A DNA stretch of 36,364 nt. It comes from Anaerolineales bacterium (lineage in GTDB: Bacteria; Chloroflexota; Anaerolineae; Anaerolineales; Villigracilaceae). Shown here one piece after another: positions 18,999-26,427 of this stretch. The first letter of the stretch is position 1; every line of letters starts with the position of its first letter. The DNA lies in the NCBI GenBank assembly GCA_025056175.1, contig JANWWK010000071.1, forward strand, positions 1 through 36,364. The letters are read 5' to 3'. Below the pieces are notes generated by a model that was not told where the DNA came from, did no database searches, and was given only the letters and a program-made list of their open reading frames with translations. Made by a program: the position numbers and the translations under genes.

Positions 18999-20402
18999 TC
19001 ACCCACGCTGGCCTGCTTCGGCCAGTTCGCGCATTTCGGCCAGGAGACGGGCTTCCTGGTAGCGGGTGAAGATGACGCCTGCCGAGAAGCACAGCAGGAA
19101 GCCGACCAATCCGCTCAGGCGGATGCCCAGGTCGTTGCCGGGGTCTTTGCCGAGCGTGAGCAGGATGGCGAAGACGAAGATGCCCAGAGTCTGTCCGACT
19201 TTTTGCATGAGGGTGCGGGCGGCAAAGTACATGCCTTCTTTGGCTTCGCCGGTTTTGAGGGCGTCGTGTCCGGCAATATCGGCCAGGATGGCGTTGGGCA
19301 GCACGCCCAGAAAGGCCAACGGCACGGCGTAGAACAGGACGAGCGCGTAGGCTTGCGTTTGCGCAGGCAGGGGGAAGCGCCCCAGGAAATAGACGCCCAC
19401 GAAAACTACGCTCATCGCCAGGAAAGAGACGACCACCAGGATTTTCTTGCCCACTTTGCGCGCCAGCACGTTGACCAGCGGGTAGAACACGAAGGAACTC
19501 AAGACCATGATTGCCAGCAGGCTGCCCACCAGGGCCTCTGGCTGGCCGAGCAGCACGGTGATATAGAAAAGCAGGCCGGTGTTGATGATTGCCAGCCCCA
19601 TGAAGTAGGAGAAATCGGCGATAACGTAGTAAATGAAGTGCGGGTTGCGGAAGGTCTCACGCAGAGCCTGGAAGAAGGGGACGCTGGTGGGTTTGCTGCG
19701 GCAGTAGCGGCGCTCATCAATAAACAGGATGGGGATGAGCATGAGCAGGAAGGCCAGCACGGCCAAGACGCCGATGGCGACCTGGATGGCGGTCATGCGG
19801 CTGGAAAGCCCCAGCGCCGATTGGAACACATCGGCCAGCAGCGGGGTTTGAGCGGCGACGATGATGCCCAGGGCATAGGTGATGGAAATCCAGGTAGAGA
19901 GGTTGAGCCGCTGGTTGGAGGTGTGGCCGAGTTCGGGCAGCAGGGCAAAGTAGGGGGTGACGTAGGCGGTCAGGAAGGTGTAGAAGAGCGCCTGTACCAC
20001 CACCACCCAGACGATGTTCCAGACGCTGATTTCTCCCACCGGTGGGACGAACATGAGCAGGCAGAAGAGCGCCGCCGGGAAGGCGCCCGCCAGCATAAAG
20101 GGGATGCGCCGCCCGCGCGGGTGAGTGGAGCGGTCGCTCAGGGAGGCTATCAGCGGGTCGGTGATGGCATCTACCAGGCGGCCCGAGGCGGCAATCAGCG
20201 AGACGGCGTTGAGGATGCCCAGAAAGACGACCTGCGTTATCAGAAAGGGGATACCGGCGTCTTCGGGCGGGACGTAGAAATAGACCAGCATCAGGCCAAT
20301 GATGTTGACCAGGGTAGACCAGCCCAGTTGTCCGATGGCGTAAGCCATTTGACGGCCAAACGGGAGGTCTTCGACCGGGTGGGCGGAGGCAGAGAGGCTC
20401 AT
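18999..20402 (-). CDS. GPH-family sugar:cation symporter (MFS)
   Basis: A 467-residue transporter with about twelve membrane helices. It begins with [26 protein letters not shown] and has the loop [27 protein letters not shown], the characteristic GPH motif (MelB/YihO/XylP type) with its cation-site aspartates. Family members import glycosides with Na+ or H+. The adjacent GH31 gene makes transport of an alpha-glycoside likely. A near-complete overlap of stop and start spacing (3 bp) to GH31 suggests translational coupling. It is the first gene of the three-gene operon. Confidence 0.9.
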   Translation of the reverse strand: MSLSASAHPVEDLPFGRQMAYAIGQLGWSTLVNIIGLMLVYFYVPPEDAGIPFLITQVVFLGILNAVSLIAASGRLVDAITDPLIASLSDRSTHPRGRRIPFMLAGAFPAALFCLLMFVPPVGEISVWNIVWVVVVQALFYTFLTAYVTPYFALLPELGHTSNQRLNLSTWISITYALGIIVAAQTPLLADVFQSALGLSSRMTAIQVAIGVLAVLAFLLMLIPILFIDERRYCRSKPTSVPFFQALRETFRNPHFIYYVIADFSYFMGLAIINTGLLFYITVLLGQPEALVGSLLAIMVLSSFVFYPLVNVLARKVGKKILVVVSFLAMSVVFVGVYFLGRFPLPAQTQAYALVLFYAVPLAFLGVLPNAILADIAGHDALKTGEAKEGMYFAARTLMQKVGQTLGIFVFAILLTLGKDPGNDLGIRLSGLVGFLLCFSAGVIFTRYQEARLLAEMRELAEAGQRG

Positions 20403-20606
20403 GGCGGCTCCTTGGGAAGCGGATGGGGTGGAGGACGCGGAGAAATGAAGGGGGAGCGGCGCGTTGGCAGAAAAAGGGAGGCTGCGCCAAGCGGTGACCG
20501 GAATGTGCGGTTGGTGTTTGCCCGCACGGTGGCCAGTCAGGTTTTACCACAATTTTGGGTTTCTGGAAAACTTTGTGTGGCGCGCTGCTGCATAGCATCG
20601 CTGGTG
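20403..20606. other. Intergenic region before the GPH operon
   Basis: 204 bp between the TPR gene end and the transporter start. The only structure seen is an inverted repeat, CATAGCA (20591-20597) and TGCTATG (20605-20611), overlapping the TPR stop codon. It lacks a T run, so it is a weak terminator candidate. I see no convincing promoter for the operon. Confidence 0.4.
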
Positions 20607-22088
20607 CTATGGACGGGGCGTGGGAGTAGCAGATGCGGCGGGAGCGGCAGGGGTTTCGGCAGGCAGGGGCGCTTCGCCGGTGGGGGTGATGGTAGGGGTT
20701 CGTAAGGCCAGGATGCCTCCCTGGTCTACGATGCGGCAGATGTTTTCGTTTTCGGCCAGAATTTGCTGGACGACCGGGTCGGTGCCGTAGCCGGCATCAA
20801 GAATCAATTTCATAATTCGCCGGGCGTTGGGGCAGTAATTTTCCTGTGGGCGGCTGAGGGCGGCCAGGTTGGATGCGTAGGAGTAGTAGTAAACAAGGGT
20901 GTTGGGAGTCAGCGGCAGGGGTTCAACCCAAACGCCTTCTTCTCCATATTTTGCAATACACTCGCGCCCGTAGCGGCCAAGGCAGCTTTCTTCGGGGTTG
21001 CAGCCTTCGATGGCGCATTTGAAGGCCAGGTTGGAGCCTTCAAAATTGCGCGATTTGCGGAAGACGATGCCCAGCTGGCCGTAAATATCGGGGTCGGCGG
21101 GTTTGTAATCGAGCGCTTTCTGGATGTTGAGAGCGGCGGCGAAGTAGTCACCGGTTTGGGAGTAGGTGCGGGCAATCGAAAGATAGGGGAAGGGCAGGCG
21201 CAGGCCGAGCTGTTCGTTGATGTTGGCGGCGCGGGCAAAGTATTCGAGCGAGCGTTCGTAGAATTGGGTTTGTTGTTTGGATTTGGGGGGACTGGCAAAG
21301 GCCAGCTGGCGGTAGTTTGCGCCTGCGTAGATGTAGAGGAAGGTCATATTGGGAGCCAGGGCAATGGCGCGGTCGTAGGCTTCGATGGCGCGGCTGTAGG
21401 CACCCTGGGTTTCCAGATAGTAGGCATAGACACGGTGCCAGTCCCATAAATCGGCGGCGCTTTCGCGCGATTGGGTGAGGTATTGTTCGCCCTGGCTCCA
21501 TTTTTGCTGGTCAATCAGCACTTCGGCATAGAAGACCAGGGCCAGGGTGTTGCCCGGGTCGAGTTGTAAGGCGCGGGCGGCTTCTTTTTCGGCCTCGAAG
21601 AGCAGGTTGGCGCGTTCTTCGGCATCGAAGGTGGCGGAAGCTTTCCAATCGAGCGCGAAGGCACGGATGGCAGCGACGGTACTGTTTTCAGGGTCGAGTT
21701 CTTTGGCGCGGTTGACGGCCTGTAGTGCGCTTTCCAGGGCGGCCATGCGTTCGCTATCGGTGGTGGTGAGGGCCGAGGCGTAGGTCTGAATGCGCGCCAG
21801 GCGCGCCCAATGTTCCGCGTTGTTGGGTTCAATTTGGGTGGCCAGGCGGTAGGCTTCGACGGCGCGCGGGATGGCGCCGGCAGCGAAGTGTGCTTCGGCT
21901 TCGGCGGCATACGATTGGGCAGAGCGCGTAGCGGTGGGGGTGGGCAAGCCCATCGGCTTGACTGTGCCGCGGTCTACGCCGTAGACGAGCCACAGCCCGG
22001 CGATAATGAGAAGGGTGTAGAAGAAGATACGGTAGATGTTGTTTTGGGCCGGGCGGTGAAACAATCGTTTGCGTGGAGAGACGTCCAT
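20607..22088 (-). CDS. Membrane-anchored TPR protein (paralogue A)
   Basis: A 493-residue protein with a basic N-terminus, one membrane segment at about residues 20-38, a short linker with PTPTATR, then at least five TPR-type repeats (for example AIPRAVEAYRLATQIEPNNAEHWARLARI and YSRAIEAYDRAIALAPN). It ends in a Pro/Thr/Ala tail. The TPR domain should lie outside the membrane (N-in/C-out). It has six cysteines, four clustered (FKCAIEGC ... SC ... EC) and a pair 31 residues apart (NYC...NIC) in a C-terminal module shared with the neighbouring paralogue. TPR domains mediate protein contacts; the partner is unknown. Confidence 0.8.
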   Translation of the reverse strand: MDVSPRKRLFHRPAQNNIYRIFFYTLLIIAGLWLVYGVDRGTVKPMGLPTPTATRSAQSYAAEAEAHFAAGAIPRAVEAYRLATQIEPNNAEHWARLARIQTYASALTTTDSERMAALESALQAVNRAKELDPENSTVAAIRAFALDWKASATFDAEERANLLFEAEKEAARALQLDPGNTLALVFYAEVLIDQQKWSQGEQYLTQSRESAADLWDWHRVYAYYLETQGAYSRAIEAYDRAIALAPNMTFLYIYAGANYRQLAFASPPKSKQQTQFYERSLEYFARAANINEQLGLRLPFPYLSIARTYSQTGDYFAAALNIQKALDYKPADPDIYGQLGIVFRKSRNFEGSNLAFKCAIEGCNPEESCLGRYGRECIAKYGEEGVWVEPLPLTPNTLVYYYSYASNLAALSRPQENYCPNARRIMKLILDAGYGTDPVVQQILAENENICRIVDQGGILALRTPTITPTGEAPLPAETPAAPAASATPTPRP

Positions 22089-22094
22089 AATCCC

Positions 22095-23378
22095 TCAGGG
22101 GGTGGGAGGCACCGTGGAGGGGGTGGCGGTTGCAGTGGTCGAAGGTGTGCCGGCCGCCTCGGCGCAGCGCTGGTAGATGGCGTTGGCGTTGAAGACGGCG
22201 ACTTCGTTGCCTGGAATTTTGTCCATGATGCGCTGGGCAACGGGCAGAGCCAGGTCGCAGCGGGGAGGGATGAGCCGGGTAAGCGCCAGCCCGTAGGTGA
22301 AGTGGTATTCGATGTTCCGCAGCGAGTTAGGGTCGAGCGGGGAGGCAGGCAGTTCGTAGCCGTCTTCGGTGACACCGCCGTTGACGTAATAGCCCAGTTC
22401 CTGTACGGCCTCGGGGTATTTGAAGTTTTTGTAGTACATCAGGCCGAGGTTGGCGTGCAGGTTGGGGTCGCCGGGAGAATCGCGCAGGGCTTGCTGGGCG
22501 TATTGCTCGGCTTTGGTGAATTCACCGGTGGTGTAGTAGATGCGGGAGATGATAAGGTCGGGCGTGGGGTCGGCCGGGTTGAGGGTATCGGCTTTGGAGA
22601 GGGCATCTACCGCCAGGTCATACACGCCGGCCAGGCGGTAGGAACGCCCAAGCGCCAGGTAAATTTTGGCGATGTTGGGATTGATGGCGATGGCAGCCTG
22701 GTATTCCTGGATGGCTTCCTGGTAGTTGCCGGTAGCTTCCAGCACGTAGCCGCGCGCGTAATGGGCTTCGAGGCTGCCGGCGCCGAGCCGCAGGGCTACC
22801 CGCGATTCTTCACTCATGCGTTCGACGATGTTGGGGCCGCCCTGGTTTTCAAAGTATTGGTCTACCAGCAGTTCGGCGTAGTAGGCGTGCGCCAGGGCGT
22901 TGTTGGGGTCAAGTTCGAGGGCGCGCTTGATGGCTGATTCGGCGGTGAGGAATTCGCGCTGGTTGGCGAGCGCCCATCCGCGCACAGCGTGGGCGATGGA
23001 GCTGTTTGGGTTGAGCAGCAAGGCGTTTTCGGCGTTGGCCTGCGCTTCTTTGTATTGCCCGGCCCACACCTGCGCCCGCGCCATGTTGATATACAGGGCG
23101 GCATTGGCCGGGTTGTTGGGAGCGGCTGCAATGGCTTGCTGGTAGGCCTGTACCGCCTGGCTGAGTTTACCCTGTGCCAGCAGTTGTTCGGCTTCGGTTA
23201 CGAACGATTCTGGCGGGCGGGTGGGGGTGGGAGTGGGGTTCCATGGGGTTTCGACGGTGCTTGCGAAAGGCGCCAGATATATGCTGACCAGCACCAGCAC
23301 GGTCAGCACCGTCAGGTTAAAGTAATTCAGCGGCCTGCGCCGGCGGGTCATTGTCCATTTGCTTCCACGAAGGTACAT
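22095..23378 (-). CDS. Membrane-anchored TPR protein (paralogue B)
   Basis: A 427-residue protein with RRRRP before a single membrane segment (about residues 20-37), a linker WNPTPTPTRPP, and at least six TPR motifs (such as SQAVQAYQQAIAAAPN, YKEAQANAENALLLNPN, YQEAIQEYQAAIAINPN). The C-terminal module carries a Cys pair 30 residues apart (RCDLALPVAQRIMDKIP...YQRC), aligning with the pair in paralogue A, including the shared RIM core, and a Thr/Pro tail. It is 6 bp upstream of paralogue A and cotranscribed, clearly a tandem duplication. Start 23378 is used; Met at 23351 is the alternative. Divergent from mreB. Confidence 0.8.
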   Translation of the reverse strand: MYLRGSKWTMTRRRRPLNYFNLTVLTVLVLVSIYLAPFASTVETPWNPTPTPTRPPESFVTEAEQLLAQGKLSQAVQAYQQAIAAAPNNPANAALYINMARAQVWAGQYKEAQANAENALLLNPNSSIAHAVRGWALANQREFLTAESAIKRALELDPNNALAHAYYAELLVDQYFENQGGPNIVERMSEESRVALRLGAGSLEAHYARGYVLEATGNYQEAIQEYQAAIAINPNIAKIYLALGRSYRLAGVYDLAVDALSKADTLNPADPTPDLIISRIYYTTGEFTKAEQYAQQALRDSPGDPNLHANLGLMYYKNFKYPEAVQELGYYVNGGVTEDGYELPASPLDPNSLRNIEYHFTYGLALTRLIPPRCDLALPVAQRIMDKIPGNEVAVFNANAIYQRCAEAAGTPSTTATATPSTVPPTP

Positions 23379-23589
23379 ATTTTCATCTTACCACTCCCGC
23401 TAAATCAGCGTCAAGCCACGTGTGGAATGGTTAAGGCTTCTCTTATTGAGAAGCTGGCGGCAGTTTTGCGCGCTGTCTGCCTGGTGTGGGCAGATGTCTT
23501 CGAACCGGCGTCATTCGCTGGTTGTCCTGTGCTTTCGGCGCGTTTTGCGGTCTCATAACTCCGCGTCAAAATGCTGCTCAAAGAACTGT

Positions 23590-23624
23590 AAGTTCTCCTG
23601 CGGCCTTGTGTGAGAACTTTTTTG
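23590..23624 (+). terminator. Terminator-like hairpin upstream of mreB
   Basis: An 8-bp stem AAGTTCTC (23590-23597) with GAGAACTT (23612-23619) is followed by TTTTG, giving an intrinsic-terminator shape on the plus strand. The left arm can instead pair with AGAAC at 23582-23586. The two structures are mutually exclusive, which is the logic of an attenuator, but no upstream transcript is known. Confidence 0.4.
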
Positions 23625-23667
23625 CGCACACCCGTTTGCCGCCCTGAATGCTGGAGGGCTTTCCCAA

Positions 23668-23676
23668 TGGTATAAT
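23668..23676 (+). promoter_or_regulatory. mreB extended -10 promoter
   Basis: TGGTATAAT is a perfect extended -10 element (TGnTATAAT). The hexamer 17 bp upstream (ATGCTG) is a poor -35, consistent with extended -10 promoters. The predicted start around 23683 leaves a leader of about 33 nt to the proposed TTG start of mreB. Confidence 0.6.
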
Positions 23677-23715
23677 TTCACGTTGCAATTATTGTTCAAT
23701 GTCGAGGAGCGCTGC

Positions 23716-24783
23716 TTGGCTTTCAATCCGCTCAACTGGCTGTTGGGAATGTTTTCGCTGGATATTGGCATTGACCTGGGGACGGCGAACACGCTGGTCT
23801 ATGTCAAGAATCGAGGTATTGTCATCAACGAACCTTCGTGGGTGACAATTGATAAGCGCACCCGCGAGCCGCTGGCCGTGGGGCAAAAGGCCAAAGATAT
23901 GATGGGCCGCACTTCGAGCAATTTAATTGCCGTGCGTCCGGTGCGTGATGGCGTCATCTCGGAGTTTAATGTCACTCAGGAGATGTTGACGTATTTCATC
24001 GGGCAGGTTCATGCGCAAAGTGTGGTACCGCTGCCGCGTCCGCGCGTGGTGATTGGCATTCCGGCAGGGGTGACGGAGGTGGAAAAGCGTGCGGCGTATG
24101 ATGCGGCCATGTCGGCAGGGGCGCGCGAGGCGTACCTGGTGGAGGAGCCCGTCGCAGCGGCGCTAGGGGCTGGCTTGCCGGTGGGCGATGTGAAGGGTTC
24201 GATGGTGGTGGACATCGGCGGCGGGACGACCGAAGTGGCTGTGCTTTCGATGGGCGGGGTGGTGGTCTCTCGTTCGCTGCGCGTGGCCGGTGATGAGATG
24301 GACCAGGACATCGTCCAGTATATTCGTAACAAGTATAATTTGTTGATTGGGGAGAGCGTGGCTGAACAGGTGAAGATGAAAATCGGTTCGGCGTATCCCT
24401 TGCCGCAGGAGAAGACCGCCGAAGTACGCGGGCGCAATCTGGTGACCGGCCTGCCCGAAGCGATTGAGGTCTCTTCGATTGAAATCCGTGATGCGCTTTC
24501 GGTTTCGGTGCAGGTGATTATTGATACGATTCGAGATGCGCTGGATGAGGCCCCGCCAGAAGTGATTGCCGACCTGATGGATAGCGGAATTTGTCTGGCT
24601 GGGGGCGGCGCGCTTTTGCAAGGGCTGGCCGACCGGATGTCGGACGAGCTGAACCTGCGGGTGTGGCAGGCCGAAGACCCGTTGACGTGTGTGGTGCGTG
24701 GGACGGGAGTGATTTTGAGTGACTTTGAAGCGATGAAGGGGTATCTGGTGAGTCTGGAGCGTGGCTCAACCCGTCATCGTTAA
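23716..24783 (+). CDS. mreB: Rod shape-determining protein MreB
   Basis: Actin homologue of about 355 residues organising lateral wall synthesis at the inner membrane. Phosphate-1 motif IGIDLGTANTLVYVKNRGIVINEPS, phosphate-2 VVDIGGGTTEVAVLSMGG, and GICLAGGGALLQGL are all present. A TTG start at 23716 is proposed because GAGGAG sits 6 bp upstream; the ATG at 23749 lacks a comparable site. The resulting N-terminus AFNPLNWLLGMFS aligns with the N-terminal amphipathic membrane helix of MreB before the conserved MFS. It heads the mreB-mreC-mreD-mrdA series. Confidence 0.95.
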   Translation: MAFNPLNWLLGMFSLDIGIDLGTANTLVYVKNRGIVINEPSWVTIDKRTREPLAVGQKAKDMMGRTSSNLIAVRPVRDGVISEFNVTQEMLTYFIGQVHAQSVVPLPRPRVVIGIPAGVTEVEKRAAYDAAMSAGAREAYLVEEPVAAALGAGLPVGDVKGSMVVDIGGGTTEVAVLSMGGVVVSRSLRVAGDEMDQDIVQYIRNKYNLLIGESVAEQVKMKIGSAYPLPQEKTAEVRGRNLVTGLPEAIEVSSIEIRDALSVSVQVIIDTIRDALDEAPPEVIADLMDSGICLAGGGALLQGLADRMSDELNLRVWQAEDPLTCVVRGTGVILSDFEAMKGYLVSLERGSTRHR

Positions 24784-25093
24784 AATATCCCGTGAACCTT
24801 CCGCGTACCCTTGCCTTCGGCGCGCTTCGCAGTCCCATAGGGCGAGGGGAAGTTGCCAGGATATCTGCCGTTTGTGGCAGCGAAATCGCCGATGTGCGGC
24901 CGTTTCCCTTTCCCGCTTTTCTGGAGGCGGTGGAAGCCTGGAGACGAAATGCTGCTCCCTTACCGCCCGCCGCAGATAGCGCTGCGCGGGCAGTAGCCCG
25001 TTAAACCGGCGCTACAAAACAACGGTGTAAATCAATAATCCCGCAATTCCCCAATCCTTTACGCCCTCGTTGGAATCTGGTAGGCTTAAGATT
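24784..25093. other. mreB-mreC intergenic region
   Basis: 310 bp without a supported gene, an unusually large gap inside an otherwise tight shape operon. A 70-codon frame from GTG 24792 to 25004 has proline- and alanine-rich content, no clear Shine-Dalgarno and no recognised family. GC-rich partial inverted repeats occur near 24965-25010. I see no clear terminator or promoter. Confidence 0.4.
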
Positions 25094-25927
25094 ATGAAGA
25101 ATTCGCTTTCCGATACCCTGCAAACCACTGTTTTGTTCCTGGTGGTGGCGGGCATTCTGGCGCTGGCGTTGAGTGGTTCGCTGGGCTTTATCTCGAATGG
25201 TGTGAACGCCTTTCTGGTTTCGGCGCAGACGTGGGTTTCGAGTCGTTTCGTTGCCATTCAGGACTTCTTAACCGCGCCGCGCGATGTGGCAGCCCTGCGT
25301 CAGCGCAATGCCGAACTGGAAGCCGAAGTGGCACGTTTGCAGGCGCAAATCGTCCAGCTCCGCAGCCAGGCGTCCGAGATGCAGGCGCTGGCGGCGCTGG
25401 TCAACTTTTCGCGCGCCAACCCGGAAAATGTGTACACCGCTGCGACCGTCATCGGGCGTGACCCCAGTCCGTTTTTACACTACCTCATTATAGACAAAGG
25501 ATCGAACGATGGTTTGCGCCGCGGTATGCCGGTCGTTACCGAGCAAGGGCTGGTGGGGCGGATAGATGCTGTCATCGGCAGCGCTGCGCGTGTGCAGTTG
25601 ATTACCGACCCCACTTCGGCGGTCAACGCACGGCTCGAACGCGCCGACCGCGAAGCCGTTCTCACTGGCGCTATCACCGGTGACCTGACGTTGGAAATGC
25701 TGCCCCAAGACGCTGCGCTCGAAATCGGCGATGTTGTGCTGACTTCCGGGCTGGGAGGCAGCTATCCGCCAGACCTCATCATCGGGCAGGTGGTCAGCAT
25801 TCGCCGGCGCGATTCCGACCTGTTCCAGCAGGCGTTTGTGCAACCGGCGGTCGATTTGACGCAGTTGAAACTTGTCCTGGTCATCACCGATTTTCGCCCG
25901 GTTAACATTGCTCCCCTTCTGCCCTGA
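25094..25927 (+). CDS. mreC: Rod shape-determining protein MreC
   Basis: A 277-residue bitopic protein: a membrane helix at about residues 9-31, then a coiled coil (AALRQRNAELEAEVARLQAQIVQLRSQ) and the two beta domains, with TAATVIGRDPSPFLHYLIIDKGSNDGLRRGMPVVTEQGLVGRI the strongest family segment. MreC links MreB to periplasmic/extracellular wall synthases. The ATG at 25094 is preferred over the TTG at 25070, since MKNSLSDTL directly precedes the helix. Its stop overlaps the mreD ATG by one base. No cysteines. Confidence 0.93.
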   Translation: MKNSLSDTLQTTVLFLVVAGILALALSGSLGFISNGVNAFLVSAQTWVSSRFVAIQDFLTAPRDVAALRQRNAELEAEVARLQAQIVQLRSQASEMQALAALVNFSRANPENVYTAATVIGRDPSPFLHYLIIDKGSNDGLRRGMPVVTEQGLVGRIDAVIGSAARVQLITDPTSAVNARLERADREAVLTGAITGDLTLEMLPQDAALEIGDVVLTSGLGGSYPPDLIIGQVVSIRRRDSDLFQQAFVQPAVDLTQLKLVLVITDFRPVNIAPLLP

Positions 25928-26427
25928 TGAAAAATCTGGTCGCATTTCCGGTGTTGGGGTTTGCGCTTGTTGTGCAGACGGCTGTTCTGAGCCGTATGCC
26001 GCTTCTTTCTGGCACTGCTGACCTGGTGTTGCTTATCCTGGTGGCGTGGGCGTTGCAGGCGCAGGTACAATCGGCCTGGCAATGGGCCGCTTTGGCCGGG
26101 TTAATGACGGCGTTTGTTTCTGGTTTGCCGCCGTATGTGCCGGTGGTGGGCTATCTGCTCGTAGTGGGGCTGGCACGCTTTTTTTTGCGGCAAATCTGGC
26201 AGGCGCCGCTGCTGGCCTTGTTCAGTGTGACCTTTTTTGCTACCCTGTTAATGCATCTGGTCACGTTTAGTGGCTTGTTTCTCAGCGGAACGCTCTTGCC
26301 CGTGGAAGAAGTGCTTTCCGTCATCACCCTGCCGGGCATTTTTCTGAATTTACTGTTCATCTTGCCGGTTCACGCCATCATTCGTGACCTGGCTTTATGG
26401 GTATACCCTGTGGAGGATTTTGAATGA
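25927..26427 (+). CDS. mreD: Rod shape-determining protein MreD
   Basis: A 166-residue membrane protein with about five hydrophobic helices, the length and topology expected of MreD, located between mreC and the PBP2 gene. Primary-sequence conservation in MreD is low, so the call depends mainly on position; the C-terminal PVHAIIRDLALWVYP fits. ATGA overlaps link it with both neighbours, indicating translational coupling. Confidence 0.88.
   Translation: MKNLVAFPVLGFALVVQTAVLSRMPLLSGTADLVLLILVAWALQAQVQSAWQWAALAGLMTAFVSGLPPYVPVVGYLLVVGLARFFLRQIWQAPLLALFSVTFFATLLMHLVTFSGLFLSGTLLPVEEVLSVITLPGIFLNLLFILPVHAIIRDLALWVYPVEDFE

Larger units (their letters stand above)
23379..23715. other. Divergent TPR/mreB intergenic region
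   Basis: 337 bp with no gene I can support. From left to right it has an inverted repeat GCTTCTC-TTATT-GAGAAGC at 23436-23454, possible competing hairpins at 23582-23624, and the mreB -10 region at 23668-23676. Small open frames here have no recognisable content or ribosome binding site. No clear promoter for the TPR operon is seen. Confidence 0.5.

Noticed and set aside
17406-20705. A 1099-codon open frame on the plus strand
   Set aside because: It runs antisense to the GH31 and GPH genes, both of which have clear family motifs. Its product is low-complexity and has no recognisable domain; long antisense frames are expected with this codon bias.
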